A DNA stretch of 64,000 bases. It comes from Circinella minor (taxonomy: Eukaryota > Mucoromycota > Mucoromycetes > Mucorales > Lichtheimiaceae). Below are positions 36,501 through 49,300 of this stretch, piece after piece. A program made the position numbers and the translations under genes. The stretch lies in NCBI GenBank assembly GCA_016758965.1, contig JAEPRB010000101.1:62001-126000 (forward strand), in the 5' to 3' direction. Below the pieces are notes generated by a model. That model ran no database searches. It was not told the origin of the DNA and saw nothing but the letters and a program-made list of their open reading frames with translations. Position 1 is the first letter of the stretch. Every line of letters starts with the position of its first letter.

Positions 36501-36682
36501 GTCACAATAAGATTGACTTGTGATCCTTGAATGCCGCCATGACCATGTTCGTGATCTATTCGTCGTTTAGTTGGAATGGGGGATCGAGGTTGTTCGGAAT
36601 TAAACAAAGATGAATGTGAAATTGTCGTTTGTTGATTAAAAGACTGTATTGGTGTTGCTGTGGTTGGATCATGTTGATTCAT
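33508..36682 (-). CDS. Eco57I/PglX-like adenine-N6 DNA methyltransferase
   Basis: Predicted SAM-dependent amino-methyltransferase, most like the large prokaryotic adenine methylases of type IIG restriction (Eco57I) and BREX (PglX) systems. Two exons (36682-36472, 36371-33508), joined in frame by a 100-nt GT-AG intron, encode 1,024 aa. FYTPQSIVQFM (about residues 173-183) is the usual entry to the domain. DPCMGMGAF (about 210-218) is SAM motif I, NLWGVEIDPFAYKIGKLN (254-271) the following acidic strand, and FDYIVTNPPY (351-360) the catalytic motif IV NPPY. QICLITPSQWMVLEFAQHLR lies further on. The C-terminal ~500 residues resemble a target-recognition part and include YCALLNSSTIQFFI and a proline segment NIPSPLPP. 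No nuclease domain is visible at either end. The N-terminal 60 residues are disordered with Ser/Gln/Pro. The intron and matching codon/base use argue for a resident eukaryotic gene. DNA rather than RNA or protein as substrate is inferred from the family. Confidence 0.85.
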
Positions 36683-38161
36683 CTTCCTTTCATGATTTCT
36701 TTTTTTTTCTTCTCTCTTCTCTCCAGAATCTCGTTAAAGAAATAAACTAAAATATAAGAAGCGATAGGAAAGGGTTTTTAAGGCGTTATATTACTGGGGA
36801 GAAGGAAAAAAAAAAGGAAAGCCGCTCATTTTTTGTCGGTAACAAGGGTTTCCCGGTGTATCACAGCAACTTCCTGTTGAAGATCGTACGAGGTCAGTTA
36901 TTGTGATACAAAACCATTAATTCCGTGAATTATATAGGATGGAAGTATTTGATAACTTTGTGGGATGGTAATAATATGCTTGTTTTTTAAAAAAAATTGT
37001 TAATCATCATTTATTATTTTGCTATGAAAAAACATCCCATTATGTTGTCGATTTTATTACATAATGTAAAAAAAATAGCCCACTGGCTGTTAGTGTAGAT
37101 CATCAACTCTTTACATATTAGGGATAATTGACAAGCATTCCTAATTTATTCATTGATCGCGGGGTTATACTTACTATTGTACGTATTACATGATCACAAT
37201 AAAAAAAAATAATCTATTTTCAACCACGTACGTACGTACTCTTTATCAAATAAGCAAGCATCTTTTCTTTTTTCTTAACTTCACTTATTACTAGTTTGCT
37301 TAGCATTTGAAGTTTATCTAGAAAATTATTTTTCAGTTTTACAATGATTACGTAGTTAGAAAAGTTATCCTGACTATGTGCATTATAATCTCCATAGCTT
37401 CATTATTATGATCGTTTATATGTATGAATAATCTATTATTTTGTAATACAGTACATAGAACAAGTTGAGGCAATATAAGATGAAAAAATAACCATAACAA
37501 TATATTACTATGGGTATTTATCATATTTTCACTTATGCTACTTAATTTTAACAGTATATATTTACTATACCGTATTATGTTCATATGGTTAAGCGCGTAA
37601 TATGTATGTATAAAGTAGAGCCTATCCCTAATTATTTACGCTACTGAATACAACAACTTATATCGCGGAGATTTGTGACGCAAATGTAGATAAAAAACAT
37701 CCATATCTTGAATATTTTTCATTCTCTAACGATGAGATAGCACTCTTTCAGAGAAGCGAATATATTTTATTATACAATCTCGATATTTAATATTATAGAA
37801 TTAAATAAATTTGTTGTTAATATTCTTGTGTGATTCAATCATACATTGCCAATCATCATGATCGGTTTCATAAAGCGAAGAAGAAAATAAATTTTTCACT
37901 GCGTACAGAATTCCGCTTCGTACATTTCATTATAAACATGTCTCAAGCTATCTAATCATAGGCAGTTCCACACAGTTCCAGTATATGTATTGAGGACTTT
38001 GGAGATAAAGAAAGCATATATATATGTATGGAGCAATTATTGATTTTGACATAACCTTTTCTACATTATTTTTTTGCATAATCACTAACCGACATAATTG
38101 TTAACACAGAAAAAAACGTGAAACATATTACATATTTCAAAGGAACAAATATTTTATTTTT
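36683..38161. other. Intergenic
   Basis: Promoter of the methyltransferase at the left, then ~1.3 kb of AT-rich sequence up to the 3' end of the F-box gene. Contains an ACGTACGTACGT palindromic run near 37228-37239. Short frames (37348-37584) lack features. No gene supported. Confidence 0.45.
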
Positions 38162-40308
38162 TTAGTTAGTAGGATAAGGATCTAGAATTAAAGCACCACC
38201 ACGCTCTGAAAGAATTTCCCGAACCTTTTCCTTATGACCTTCCGTATATTTCTGTTTAACTGGTAAATCAGGCTTGTCATCAGGTACACACAACGTTTTT
38301 AATTTCTTGAGCCGTTGAACAATCTCCAACATATTTTCCTTGTTTATGCTGGCTTCCAAATATGTCAATTTGCAGGATTTGCCTCCTTCTTCTGCTTTTA
38401 ATATAAACGATTCGATATCATGATAACCTAAAGGAAACTTTTCATCTCTAATAGACAGGTACTGAAGATGTGGACAGTTTTCTCCCATGGTCAACAATAC
38501 TTCGCTTGAACCACCAGGAAGAGCATGAACTTTGGCTGTAGAATAAACTCTACCCGGCTCGCGACTATCGATTGTAATGACTTCTAATTTTGGACATTTT
38601 GAAAAAAGCATTACCATCGCATTGTGGCATTCTTTTCGACTAACCCCGATAACCAGGAATGACAAGTTGATTTCACGTAAATTTGGACCACCAAAAAATG
38701 ATAGTTCTATGAATAATTTACTGTTTAAATAACAACGCAGGTATAGTATCCCCAATGTTTTGTGGTGCTTTTTAAATATTCCAAAACTATTTCCTCTGTC
38801 TTTATCGCCAAAGTTAATACCTCTGAATTTGACAAGGATTAGTTTACGAAGACCTTTTTGTTTTGTTACTGACTTTGTTGCAATTGATGTTTTCGTGTCG
38901 ACATCTTCATAACTATCGTCTCCATTATTATTACCTTCGCAATAAGCTCTTGTTGTAGTTGTTATGATCGGCTCTATCTCTTTGTCAGAGGTCACCATTA
39001 TATTTTCGATATTTGGACAATGATCGAGAGCCAGGCTAAAACCATGCGTAAGAGGGATAAGAGCATCCAAGATTAGTTCACGTAGGTGCGGGGATCGACA
39101 GATAATAAGTGATAAATCTTCAAGTGAGTCAAAACGATAACTATTTAAATCTATATGGTCCCGCAGATGTGTAAGTGGCATAACCTTGAGGTAAGTAAGA
39201 TTATTAAACGTAATATCCCATGGCTTTTCTGGTATATCAGTGTGATGAGGAAGAATATTAAAATAACGTAGTGTATTGTCGTTTTTCTCCATTCCCATAT
39301 GTGTATAGGAAATGTGTGACGCGCTGGAACAGGATTGTGCCATGAGTTCAAAGACATGCTTATCTGGAATATCACAGTTACAAATTTCTACTCGTTTTAA
39401 GGCTGGACCAATTGACTTTAGCGCTTCTTCGAACGGAATAATAACCTCATCTGTCATTTGTATACCTTCAAAGGCTGAATTAAAGAAGTAGATATCATTA
39501 AAGTTATTCGATCTTTTAATAATCCGCAGTATTTCTCTGTACTATATTTTATTGTAATAATAAAATTTCTGTTTTCCACACTCTTAATTAGGTCAAAATA
39601 ATAATAATAATTACACAGTTCTTGAATGGAATAACGGTTATCATTAAAGGCAGTTGATGAGAATGATCCCTCTGGTGTACGTGATATTTGTGCCAGAAAT
39701 ATAAATAAATTTTCTAAAGCATGAACAGCTATTGGTCCTTGTAGCTGGAATTTTTGTGTCTTCTGTCGCAGCAATGGTTCGAGTGATAATCTCGTTCTTT
39801 CCGGCATTTCTGGAGAGATGCGTTCCCAAAAGTCAGGACTATCTATTATAAATTCAAACCATTCAGGACAAACATTTGCACACGTAAATAGATCGCAGAG
39901 TTCGAGCAAATTGAAAATCATGGATACAATTTCATTGGGAAATGATGACCAGCGAGATCTATCAATGCGTTTCATAAGAATGATTGATACCTTTTGCTTG
40001 GCTTTTTCCAGCTGCAAATATGAATGAGAATCGTCACCCTTTTCATCATCGTCGATTAATAATGATAGTGAAGGTGGTGTAAGGGATAAGAGCCCTTGGT
40101 TATAAACGATCAATGCTGAAAGATGATCATTTTGCTGTTCATAATTATGTCCATATGCAAGATATTCTTTAGCAGTTTTAAGCGTAGGAACGTGTGTTAA
40201 TCCACCAGAATTTTGCTTTTTACTTTTTGTTGCTAAGGATGATATAGTGGTGATATCTTTAAAAGCTGAATTAATGGAGTCATATACACTTTCACGTTCA
40301 TGAGTCAT
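38162..40308 (-). CDS. F-box / leucine-rich-repeat protein
   Basis: Probable substrate receptor of an SCF ubiquitin ligase. Two long minus frames, 40308-39454 and 39540-38162, are adjacent in different phases and read as one protein of roughly 700 aa. N-terminal half: a TPR-like helix pair (KEYLAYGHNYEQQNDHLSAL), then an F-box SSFPNEIVSMIFNLLELCDL continuing FTCANVCPEWFEFIIDSPDF. C-terminal half: LRR-type repeats such as ALKRVEICNCDIPDK, CPNIENIMV, HLQYLSIRDEKFP. The upstream phase of the second frame remains protein-like (NNFNDIYFFNSAFEGIQ) well before its first ATG. So the halves are joined either by a very short intron (about 39576-39539, 38 nt, GT...AG, which restores frame) or by a frameshift. 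ATG at 40308 is chosen because the further upstream start would encode only a homopolymeric Phe run. Confidence 0.8.
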
Positions 40309-40336
40309 GATTTGTTGCTCTAAGTCAAAAATTTTG

Positions 40337-40377
<41 letters not shown>
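40337..40377. repeat. 41-base poly-A (poly-T on the gene strand)
   Basis: Uninterrupted A-run 29 bases upstream of the F-box gene start codon. On the gene strand it is a T-tract in the promoter/5' leader. It could be a nucleosome-excluding dA:dT element or a retroposon tail. Confidence 0.8.
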
Positions 40378-40379
<2 letters not shown>

Positions 40380-43300
40380 TGAAGAACAAGAAATATATAT
40401 TATAAAGCCAGATATAAAGATATCAAAACGGTCACTTTGATGACCATTGACCGTTTCACAAAATTTCATATTTAGACATGTCTATTAATATAAGTATTTC
40501 TATTCTTCCTTGTTTCGTTTCCACCGTTTTCTCGTTCACTTTGCTAGTCTTAAACAAACAAGTACATAAAAATAATTTGATTGAAAACTTCTCTAATACG
40601 AATTTTTATAGTATTACTTTTAAAGTGTTAAGGAGACAAACATAAAAATATATAAAAGAAAAGAAGAGCTGCAGTAGCTGATAAAAATTAATACATCATC
40701 AATCACTGGATGGAAGAAAACTTTTTATCTTACTGGTGTACAAATACATAGAAAAAGGAAAAATTTTAGTACGTAAGAGTATAAATTTTATGCGTAAGAA
40801 CTACAGTTCTTTTCACCAACAATTACATGACCAGTAAGAGTAGGAACAGATTACCTCAGTATTTCAAACCATAAACCCAATACAACAGAATACATAATTG
40901 TTTTCACATCACAAAAACTGCCCACTATCATTTTTTAACATCGAGTCCCGTTGAGGGTGCCTAAGGCCTGACACAGTTATCACCATCCTTTCGTATGGCC
41001 CCAAAGAATTTAGTGCCTTTCAATGGCTCCGGAATTCTATAAGAAGCCAAAGAGAGAATGGACATTTTATTGGGTACGATCATTCGAAAGTGATTGTTCA
41101 TTCACGGTCACTTGAAATATACGTTCGCCTTTTGATTCATTCAGGAATCAATGGGAGAATGTCCATTTATTTGCACTTCAAATATGCGATATCTTTTGAT
41201 CCGATCAGTAAGCAAGGAGCACTCATTCATTGAAGATATGTAAAATATAATAACATTTATTATACTCGTTTGTTTACTTCTGGAATTACGTATTCAAATA
41301 TAATTTAATTTTTATTTTTTTCAGAAAGTAATAATACAACAATTACCTGACTACTACTTATAATAAAACTATATTGACAAAAAAAACTACCTTTCATCAT
41401 CATTGTTACTCTTTGACAAGGAAGCAAAGGAGGAGATAGAGCAAATCAACTATTACTTCAACCTTGATTGCCTTCCTCATCTTACACCGATGAACACTAA
41501 GACAGTCGTGAAAATGTCACCATTTTTGGCAAAATGACGGTGCTGAGACCGGCAGTATTGAATTCGGCATCCACCATTTTCTGGTGTTGCAATAAGAAAT
41601 CATATCTATATACGGACGTGAACAGACCTTAGTTCTAAAAAAGGAAACTGAGTAAATCACATAACAATGCTCTGCCGCCCCTTTCCATTTAAAATTAGAG
41701 AATACAAGAGAGTATCATGGTAAAGCCCAATATACTTTAGATCAGTAGCTATAGTACGTAATCTTCTCAATATTTAATGGCTGTTCCCATGTACTCAATT
41801 ATAATATCAATCACCTACATCAATCAAGTAACTAAGCCCCATAACTCATAGAATAGAAAAAATATAAATGCGTCGTTGTAAATATGATACGTATTACTTT
41901 AAAGGATACAACTTTATTCCAGTTTTAAAGGATTTTACCTTGTCTGTTTTTATTTCCTACGTATTCTTATCAAAATAACCAAATATCACAAACGGAAAAA
42001 TTCTGACGGATTACCAGCTTAACTATACGATACGTATGAAAGTTTGGCAATACAGTAAAACATCCTTTTTTTTTAGAAAAAAAAAACTCTGATTAATATT
42101 AATAATAACTTATTATGATATAGCAAATTATACCTTTAATTTTCCAACAAAGTCGCATAGTATATAGCGGCTCTCTCCCCTTTATCATGCAAGGCATCGA
42201 CAGGAAAGTTTATTTTATTATTGAACGGCCACGCCTTTTGCCAATCTAAAACACTGTTATGAAGACTAGTGCACCCATTGCCCACTGTGGCAGCGTACTT
42301 CTTTGAATAAAAATATATTATTTTATATATATTTACGTAGTTTGTTATAGAAATGTATATATAGATAGCAAATAAAGTTTTTCAGGAGTTTAATTACCAG
42401 TCGAACTACATCAGTTTTAATACAATACATTCTGTAAATTCTTTTTTTTTCTTTTCTAGTACGTACGTAGCTTCCATCGCTAGAAGCATGCAACTTTATA
42501 GGTACAATTCTGGACTTTTTTTTAGCGTTTTGTGTATAAAAGAACGTCTTTCCGATCAGAACAATTATTATATATAAAGTAAAGAATATTTTATCCCTTT
42601 TTAGTCAAAGAAAGATGTCAATTACAGCTGATATAGTTGATGGGTGTGAATTGCAAAAATGGCAACAACTGGTGTGTTTGACTCTAGTATCCAATGGAGG
42701 GCACGTATGAAAAATTATGCCTTTGGTTGGCATTAGATACATGGTACTGCATGTATTAAATGGTTTGGAAAGCCAAACTCTGAGGGGGCAGTTTTTGTGA
42801 TGCATAGCGCTAGATAATTAACATATGAGGAGTCTTGACTACTAAACCAATTATATTAGATGTGTGTGTCGACAGTTATTTTATTCTTTAGTGAAATGTT
42901 TCAATGTTTGCTGCCAGCCTATGTTATACGTAGATCAGACTATACGTAATTAAATTAACATCAACTTCCAGTTAGATAAAGAAGTTAAAGAATTTTAGCT
43001 AGAGGGGGGCGAACATTATGAACTAGCCCAAGATGTCTTTTTTTGTTTTTAGCTTTAAATATCTGTGTAGGAAATGTTTTATATGAAACTAACAGTATAT
43101 AACAAATATCTTCAATACAAAAAAACAGTCTATTATTATTCTATATACATACTGCCTCTAAAACATGAAATGATATATAGTATTTACAGATATAACCGAT
43201 TCTAGTTACATTATTATACTTTAAACAGAAATATCAGAGCATAAAAAAAATGGTACGTTCCCAACATGATTATACTGTTGTTAATCTCGGCTGAATTTTA

Positions 43301-43738
43301 TACATAATCTTTAAGATTCTCATGAGAATACTGTAAAAATGAAAATGTTAGGAAGTCAAAAATCACTAGGTAGCGGAAATCTTGTGCGGACTGCATATAT
43401 ACATGCTTGATGATGTAGTACTGCAATGCATGCCATTTTCTGTACGTTAAACTAAAATGAGCAAACTACATATGATTATACACGCTCCAATATAAATTTT
43501 ATAAAAGTTAATAAAATTAACTACATTATGTATATGCATAATGTGCATAATATGCATATGTGCGGACATCATCATTATTACGTACGTATTATATAAAGTT
43601 TAAGAAAAAGTGTAATATGTAAGTATCTACAATAGTGTTATGAGCTTTTTAATCCACTTTTTTTATCAGCTTTTCTTTTTACACTTTTCTCTTCTTTCTC
43701 TAAACATCACGAACAGCAAAAAAAAAAAAGTCGCTCTT
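40378..43738. other. 3.3-kb gene-poor stretch with relics
   Basis: Long AT-rich interval. At 42137-42310 the minus strand is open to a natural stop and protein-like: YAATVGNGCTSLHNSVLDWQ, then KAWPFNNKINFPVDALHDKG and ERAAIYYATLLEN. This is possibly the last exon of another lineage-specific gene now lost. An inverted pair (about 41058 AATGGACATT and about 41158 AATGTCCATT) brackets ~100 bp around 41055-41170. TACGTACGTA-type palindromes occur near 42464 and 43580. No intact gene supported. Confidence 0.4.
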
Positions 43739-45889
43739 ATGTTATTCATTAGTTCGTCGTTTCTGTTATTTTTAATAACAACGTTTTTTTCTATATCTAT
43801 ATTTATTATTCATGCTACTACTACAACAACAACTACTTATACGAATAATAATGATATGTATGCTGAACTTGGAGAACCAACATTTCGATCGCCTAAAAAC
43901 ATTCTTTTTGCAGTAACTCTTGGAGGGAGCAGCCATGGATCTTGGGTTGCTCGTATTTTAAACGAACTTACACTACGAGGACATTTTGTCACATATGCTG
44001 CAACTGTAATTAACTATATATATGCTTTTCTTTTTTGAGAAAAAAAAAGAAACAGCGACATAGATTTATTATATACTCAAGGCTAATACTATAATTACCA
44101 ATATATGTGTATATATAATAGGATATTCAAATGAAATACATTGAGCCATACCCACATATCGAGTCCGTTTTACTGGGTTCTGGATTTTGGTCCAAATTAA
44201 ACTCACACAATCGAACGTTCCCGCGTCCATGGAATGATTTCAAAGGTGAAATTGATGTTAGTACCGAAAATTATGAACAAAGTGAGTGTATTATAAATTA
44301 ATATCTACAGGGGTAATAAGAATATAAAGAACTACGTACGTAAAAAAAAAAAAAACTCATAATAAGCATATTTGTACAGTTTACACACGTATACAACAGA
44401 TAATTTCAGAAAAATCATATGATGTGATTATATGTGATCATTTTTCCACAGCGTGTAGTGATGCAGCACGAGTTCATAAAATCCCTTCTATCCAAACCAT
44501 GCTTATGAATTTGTCTCCAGGTAACATATATATACATACCTATTATACAAGCTCAAGCAATAAAGAAAATGATGCTGGAATATAACACGTAGAAATGTCA
44601 AGATAATACATGAATTTAATGAACTTATTTCTTCTTTCTCTATGGAAAAAAAAACCTCAGATGCATTTGCCCCATACATTAATAAATGTCGGATTCTTTT
44701 GGGTGAAACTACAACAGAGCATATGACTCTTCCTTATCGATTTTATAAAAAGTTTTTATTTCCTATTGCTGCACGATGGCAACTCGGATCATCAAGAGAA
44801 AAATATCAACAAAAACGCATGTCGGTTGCTTCCAATAGTAGTAAAGTAGCAACGACTCATCCACTATTATCACTCAATGATCCTGGAACTGATTCACTTA
44901 AAATTGTAAACAACTTTTTCGGTATTGAAGAAGCACGACCCATGGGACCTCTTATTGAAATGATTGGTCCAATTTATAATGCTCACTATGATCCTTTACC
45001 AGCTTTTATTCAACAATTTCTTGATTTACATCAACGTGTCGTTTTTGTAGCATTTGGTCAGCATGCAGCAGCCAAACCCATTGATACAACTAAAATTCTT
45101 ACACAATTATTGGACCTGTTAGAAACTAAAGTAATTGATGGATTTATTTGGGGTCTTGTGAAATCAAGTTCTGGATTACCAGATACTGTTACAACTCAAT
45201 CGGGACGAATTTATGACGTTAGCAAGGAGTTTTTGTTTGATAACAATAATAAGGATGCTGAGGAATTAAAAAGAAAAAATAAGCAACAACAACAACATCC
45301 AGATGTTATACTTTTACCATGGGCTCCTCAATTTTCAATTTTAAAACATCCATCGGTGATTACTTATTTATCACATGGAGGTGGTATGTCCATATTTGAA
45401 GCACTTTATGCCGGTAAACGAACAGTTATCAAACCTTTCTTTGGTGATCAACCTGGACATGCTCTGTTTTTTGAACGTGAACAATTGGGCGGTTATCTAA
45501 ACATGCAAGATCAAAACAAAGGTACGGGCCAAGTTTTTGATGATCCATTTAAAACATTACAACGAGTAATTCAAGATAAAGACGGTGTTATCCAAAAAAA
45601 TGTGAATCGATATCAAGCATTAGTTCAGATTCGAGCGAAAAATGCAGTGGTCCGAGGTGCAGATTTAGTTGAAGAGGTTTTGTTTACAAACAAAGATGGA
45701 TACTTACCTCATCGACATGATGTTCGTAAGAAACTTTCTTATTTAAAAGCGAATGATTATGATTTATATTTATGCCTTGTTGGTATTGCTACCACGACTC
45801 TTGGATTATTAAGATTTGTATACTTGAAGATGATCCAATCTTTTTTTATTATTGATAAGCAACCAAAGAATAAAATAAAAGACTTATGA
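43739..45889 (+). CDS. UDP-glycosyltransferase (GT1 type), membrane anchored, paralogue 2
   Basis: Same family and architecture as the gene at 14558-16510: signal peptide, N-lobe with NILFAVTLGGSSHGSWVARI, C-lobe, C-terminal membrane span and basic tail. Four exons (43739-44005, 44122-44281, 44380-44520, 44661-45889) give 598 aa; exons two and three have the same lengths (160, 141) as in the paralogue. The signature region reads PWAPQFSILKHPSVITYLSH, GGGMSIFEALYAGKRTVIKP, FFGDQPGHA. Compared with paralogue 1 it has two extra low-complexity insertions: a Ser/Thr stretch after QQKRMSVASNSSK and an Asn/Lys/Gln loop NNNNKDAEELKRKNKQQQQ before the signature. An in-frame ATG 99 nt upstream would place Lys residues before the signal peptide; the later ATG is preferred by comparison with the paralogue. 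Acceptor unknown. Confidence 0.9.
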
Positions 45890-46309
45890 TTGTTTAATTA
45901 TCGTTTTTCTTCGATAATGTTAATTCCATCCCACCCTTTCTTATTTTCCTACTATGATAGTAATATTTGATTAAGTAGTAAAAATAATTACAACCTACGT
46001 TGCTATATAACACATTTTGCGTGTATAATTATAGTTAGCAATTTGTTTTTTTTTCTGGTTTTTTTTTTACAGGAAATGTAATTTAAAAAATTTACATAAT
46101 GAATGGATAGAATAATAAAAAGAATAACGTGTTTAAAGGGGAAAAAAAGAAAGGGAAAAAAACAGTAAATGCAATTAATTAGTATGTAATTTGTAATTCG
46201 TAATTTTTTTTGTGCATAATAATAATAATAAAAAGTTCTCCTGTGTATTTTTTTTTGACTGTGTAAAGTTACATTGTTGAAACTGTTAATTGTTTGTTAT
46301 TAAATCCAT
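45890..46309. other. Tail-to-tail spacer, UGT paralogue 2 and histone deacetylase
   Basis: AT-rich convergent 3' ends. No gene, no obvious structure beyond T and A runs. Confidence 0.6.
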
Positions 46310-49300
46310 CTAATATTTTAAACAATCCCAATATTTCGATTGGATACGTTTGACTTTACGAATTGTATTGACAGCTTCAGGACTTGGTGTAAAAATGGCA
46401 GGTATCTCGGGTGCTTCTCCTAGTAAAACCGACATACAAGCATGGGCAGATTTTGCAATAGAGTTCAAATTATAACCACCTTCTAATGCTAGTACTATTC
46501 GACCATTGGCTAATGTCTTCAACATATGTGTCATTTGTCCATAACCGGCTGGAGTAACATAGCATTCACCAATATGATCTCCTGCTGCAGCATCAAAACC
46601 TGCGGATACTATATAATCATCAAATAAATAGATAAAAAAAATGTGTTATATCTTAATATATATATAAATAACCAACTGAAATAATAATTATATCATGCAA
46701 CAATCCATTTCATTTTCATAGTTTAGTTAGTTCCCCAATTATTTCAATATTATAATTGTCTTTTCTTTTATAATTTACCTATAACAAGAGAAGGTCCAAA
46801 TTCTCGAGCAATAGGCATTACAACTTGTTCAAATGCATACAAGTAATCACCATCGGTCATACCATTATTAGGCCATGGAATATTTACAGTACTATATAAT
46901 TATAATTTTTAATAATAATGATGATATTAAACGACAAAATAAAACTAAAAATGATCATCCCTATTATAATATATAATTTTTTTTTTGAAACTCACCTTCC
47001 TTTACCATTTCCTCGACCACAATAGGAAGCAGTACCATGATTATCTTGTGGATAAAAAGTGCCTTCTTCATATCGATGTAAAGACATGTATAAAATATCT
47101 TTATCACGACAAGTTAATTGTTGTGTTCCGTTTCCTGATAGTAGTTCACCAATATGATGGGCGTAAGAATCGTAGTGAGTTTTTTCGTAATTAATATTTT
47201 TATTCATTTTGTTGTCATTACCAAAGTGTATATCCCTAAATATAAATAAAATTATATTAATAAAACACGAACAATTTTAAATAATAAATAGAAAATAAAA
47301 TAAGAAAAGTTACCAATCAAGAATCATAATTCGTTTCAGAAATGGAAAATGATCCTTGCAATAACGTGTAGCAATAGCAACATTATTTAATAAACAGAAA
47401 CCCATAGCACGATCATATTCAGCATGATGACCTGGTGGTCGTACAATTGCAAATGCATTTCGGACTTTATCTGTTACCACTGCAGAACAAGCTTCAATAA
47501 CACCTCCAGCAGAATATAAAGTTGATTCATGTGAATGTGCATTCATATAAATTGAGTTATATCGTTCTGCTTCCTTTTCTAATTCTTCACGTGACATATC
47601 TAATTAAAAAAAAATAGTAATATAGTTTCCCCACCCACCCCCACGCACCCAACCCAATCCAATAATATATTAGAGTGTATTTATTACATTTCTCTTCCCT
47701 ATGTTTGTTGTTTAATATACCTTTTGTTTTTATCAAAGTATTATAATACCGTGCGTCATGAATAGAAAGAATTTCCTTTTTGGTAGCTTGACGAATAGGT
47801 AATCTGACACAATCATTTAATAAACCATTATCCAACATGCATTTGTAAATACTGTAAATTCGTCTCGGGTCTTCTGGATGAGGTTCATCATCTTCTTCTG
47901 CTAATTGTGCATGAAATGACATGATTACATCATAAACATATCCAGTTTTAAGACCATGTCGAGATAATCGTTGATAATCAATATCAGTTTCTACTCCATC
48001 TATAGTACTAGATCGACCGCCTTGTGCTGTAATATATTCTTCATTTTCATCATCTTCACTTGTTGGCAATCCAGATTGATGTTCTTGTGGTGATGCAGAA
48101 TAAAAATCTTCGTCTTCCTCGTCTTCATCTTCATCATGACCATGATCACCTTTATCATTATTGGAACTAAGCCCTTGTCTTTCTTCATGTTGATCTCGAT
48201 CTTCTTCTGTGATGGTAGATTGAGTAGATAAGTTGGATGACGGTAATGACGAAAGGGTTGAATCTGGATCTTTATGACTGTTGTTATATGATTGTAAATC
48301 TCTTTCCATCTCAATAGGTGAGGATAATGCTAATGGTGTTAATGCTGATGTTGAGGTAATGGTGGTCATGCTTTCGTTGGTTGGGTCTGATTGTTTGCTT
48401 GTAATAGGTGGTGAATCAATAACAATATAGTTATCCATATGCTCATCATCACTACCATTGTAACTATCAAGTCCATTTTGTTCGCGTGGTTTTGGGGTAA
48501 GAGTAGTATTAGAATCAGTATTGGTAGCGGCGATAGTATCGTTATTAGTTTTTTTGGTAATGACATTATTGCTTTCTTCTTGTAATGCAGGTGATTGATT
48601 TTTTTCATTGATATAATGGTCAGTATTATTTTCTATTTGTAATTCGGACAAAGGCTGTTCATCGTCCTTTTTGGTATTAATATTGTGTTTCTTTTTTACA
48701 TCTTCTTCGTTGTATTCGTCTTCGTTATGTAGGTCATGTAGGTCCTGTAAAGACTGTTTCTCTCGGTCCTTTTCTAATTGTAATTGTTCTTCATCCTCTT
48801 CACCATCAATCAATTGATCAACTTCCGAATTATTATCAGGAGTACTCTTATGTCCAGTAGATTTCATTCGAAGACTCTCCAATTGACCATTTCTTTTATC
48901 CACGTATGCATCTTCATTTACTTCCTCATCAATTGATGGTAATGACAACATTCGTTCACGCTCCACGGTATTGTTAGACAGTGTCGAAGACATTGGTTTA
49001 TCTCGATAATCCTCGTCATCATCATCTTCATCCAATTCATCTTCTTCACTAAACGCCATATAAAATGATTGTTTTTGTTTTTGTTTTTGTTTGTTATTAA
49101 CGTCATTGTTGTCATCATCATCCTCGTCATCGTTGTTGCTGGTACTGCTATCATTCTTGTTACTCATACTGGTGGGAGGATCGTGTTGTTTTGGTGCTGG
49201 TGTTTCATTTAAAGGATGGTCCTCACTATCATCATTACTACTGTCTGTATCACTACTATCTAAACCTAAGAAATTGAATGGTTTTTTTGTAATAGCTTTC

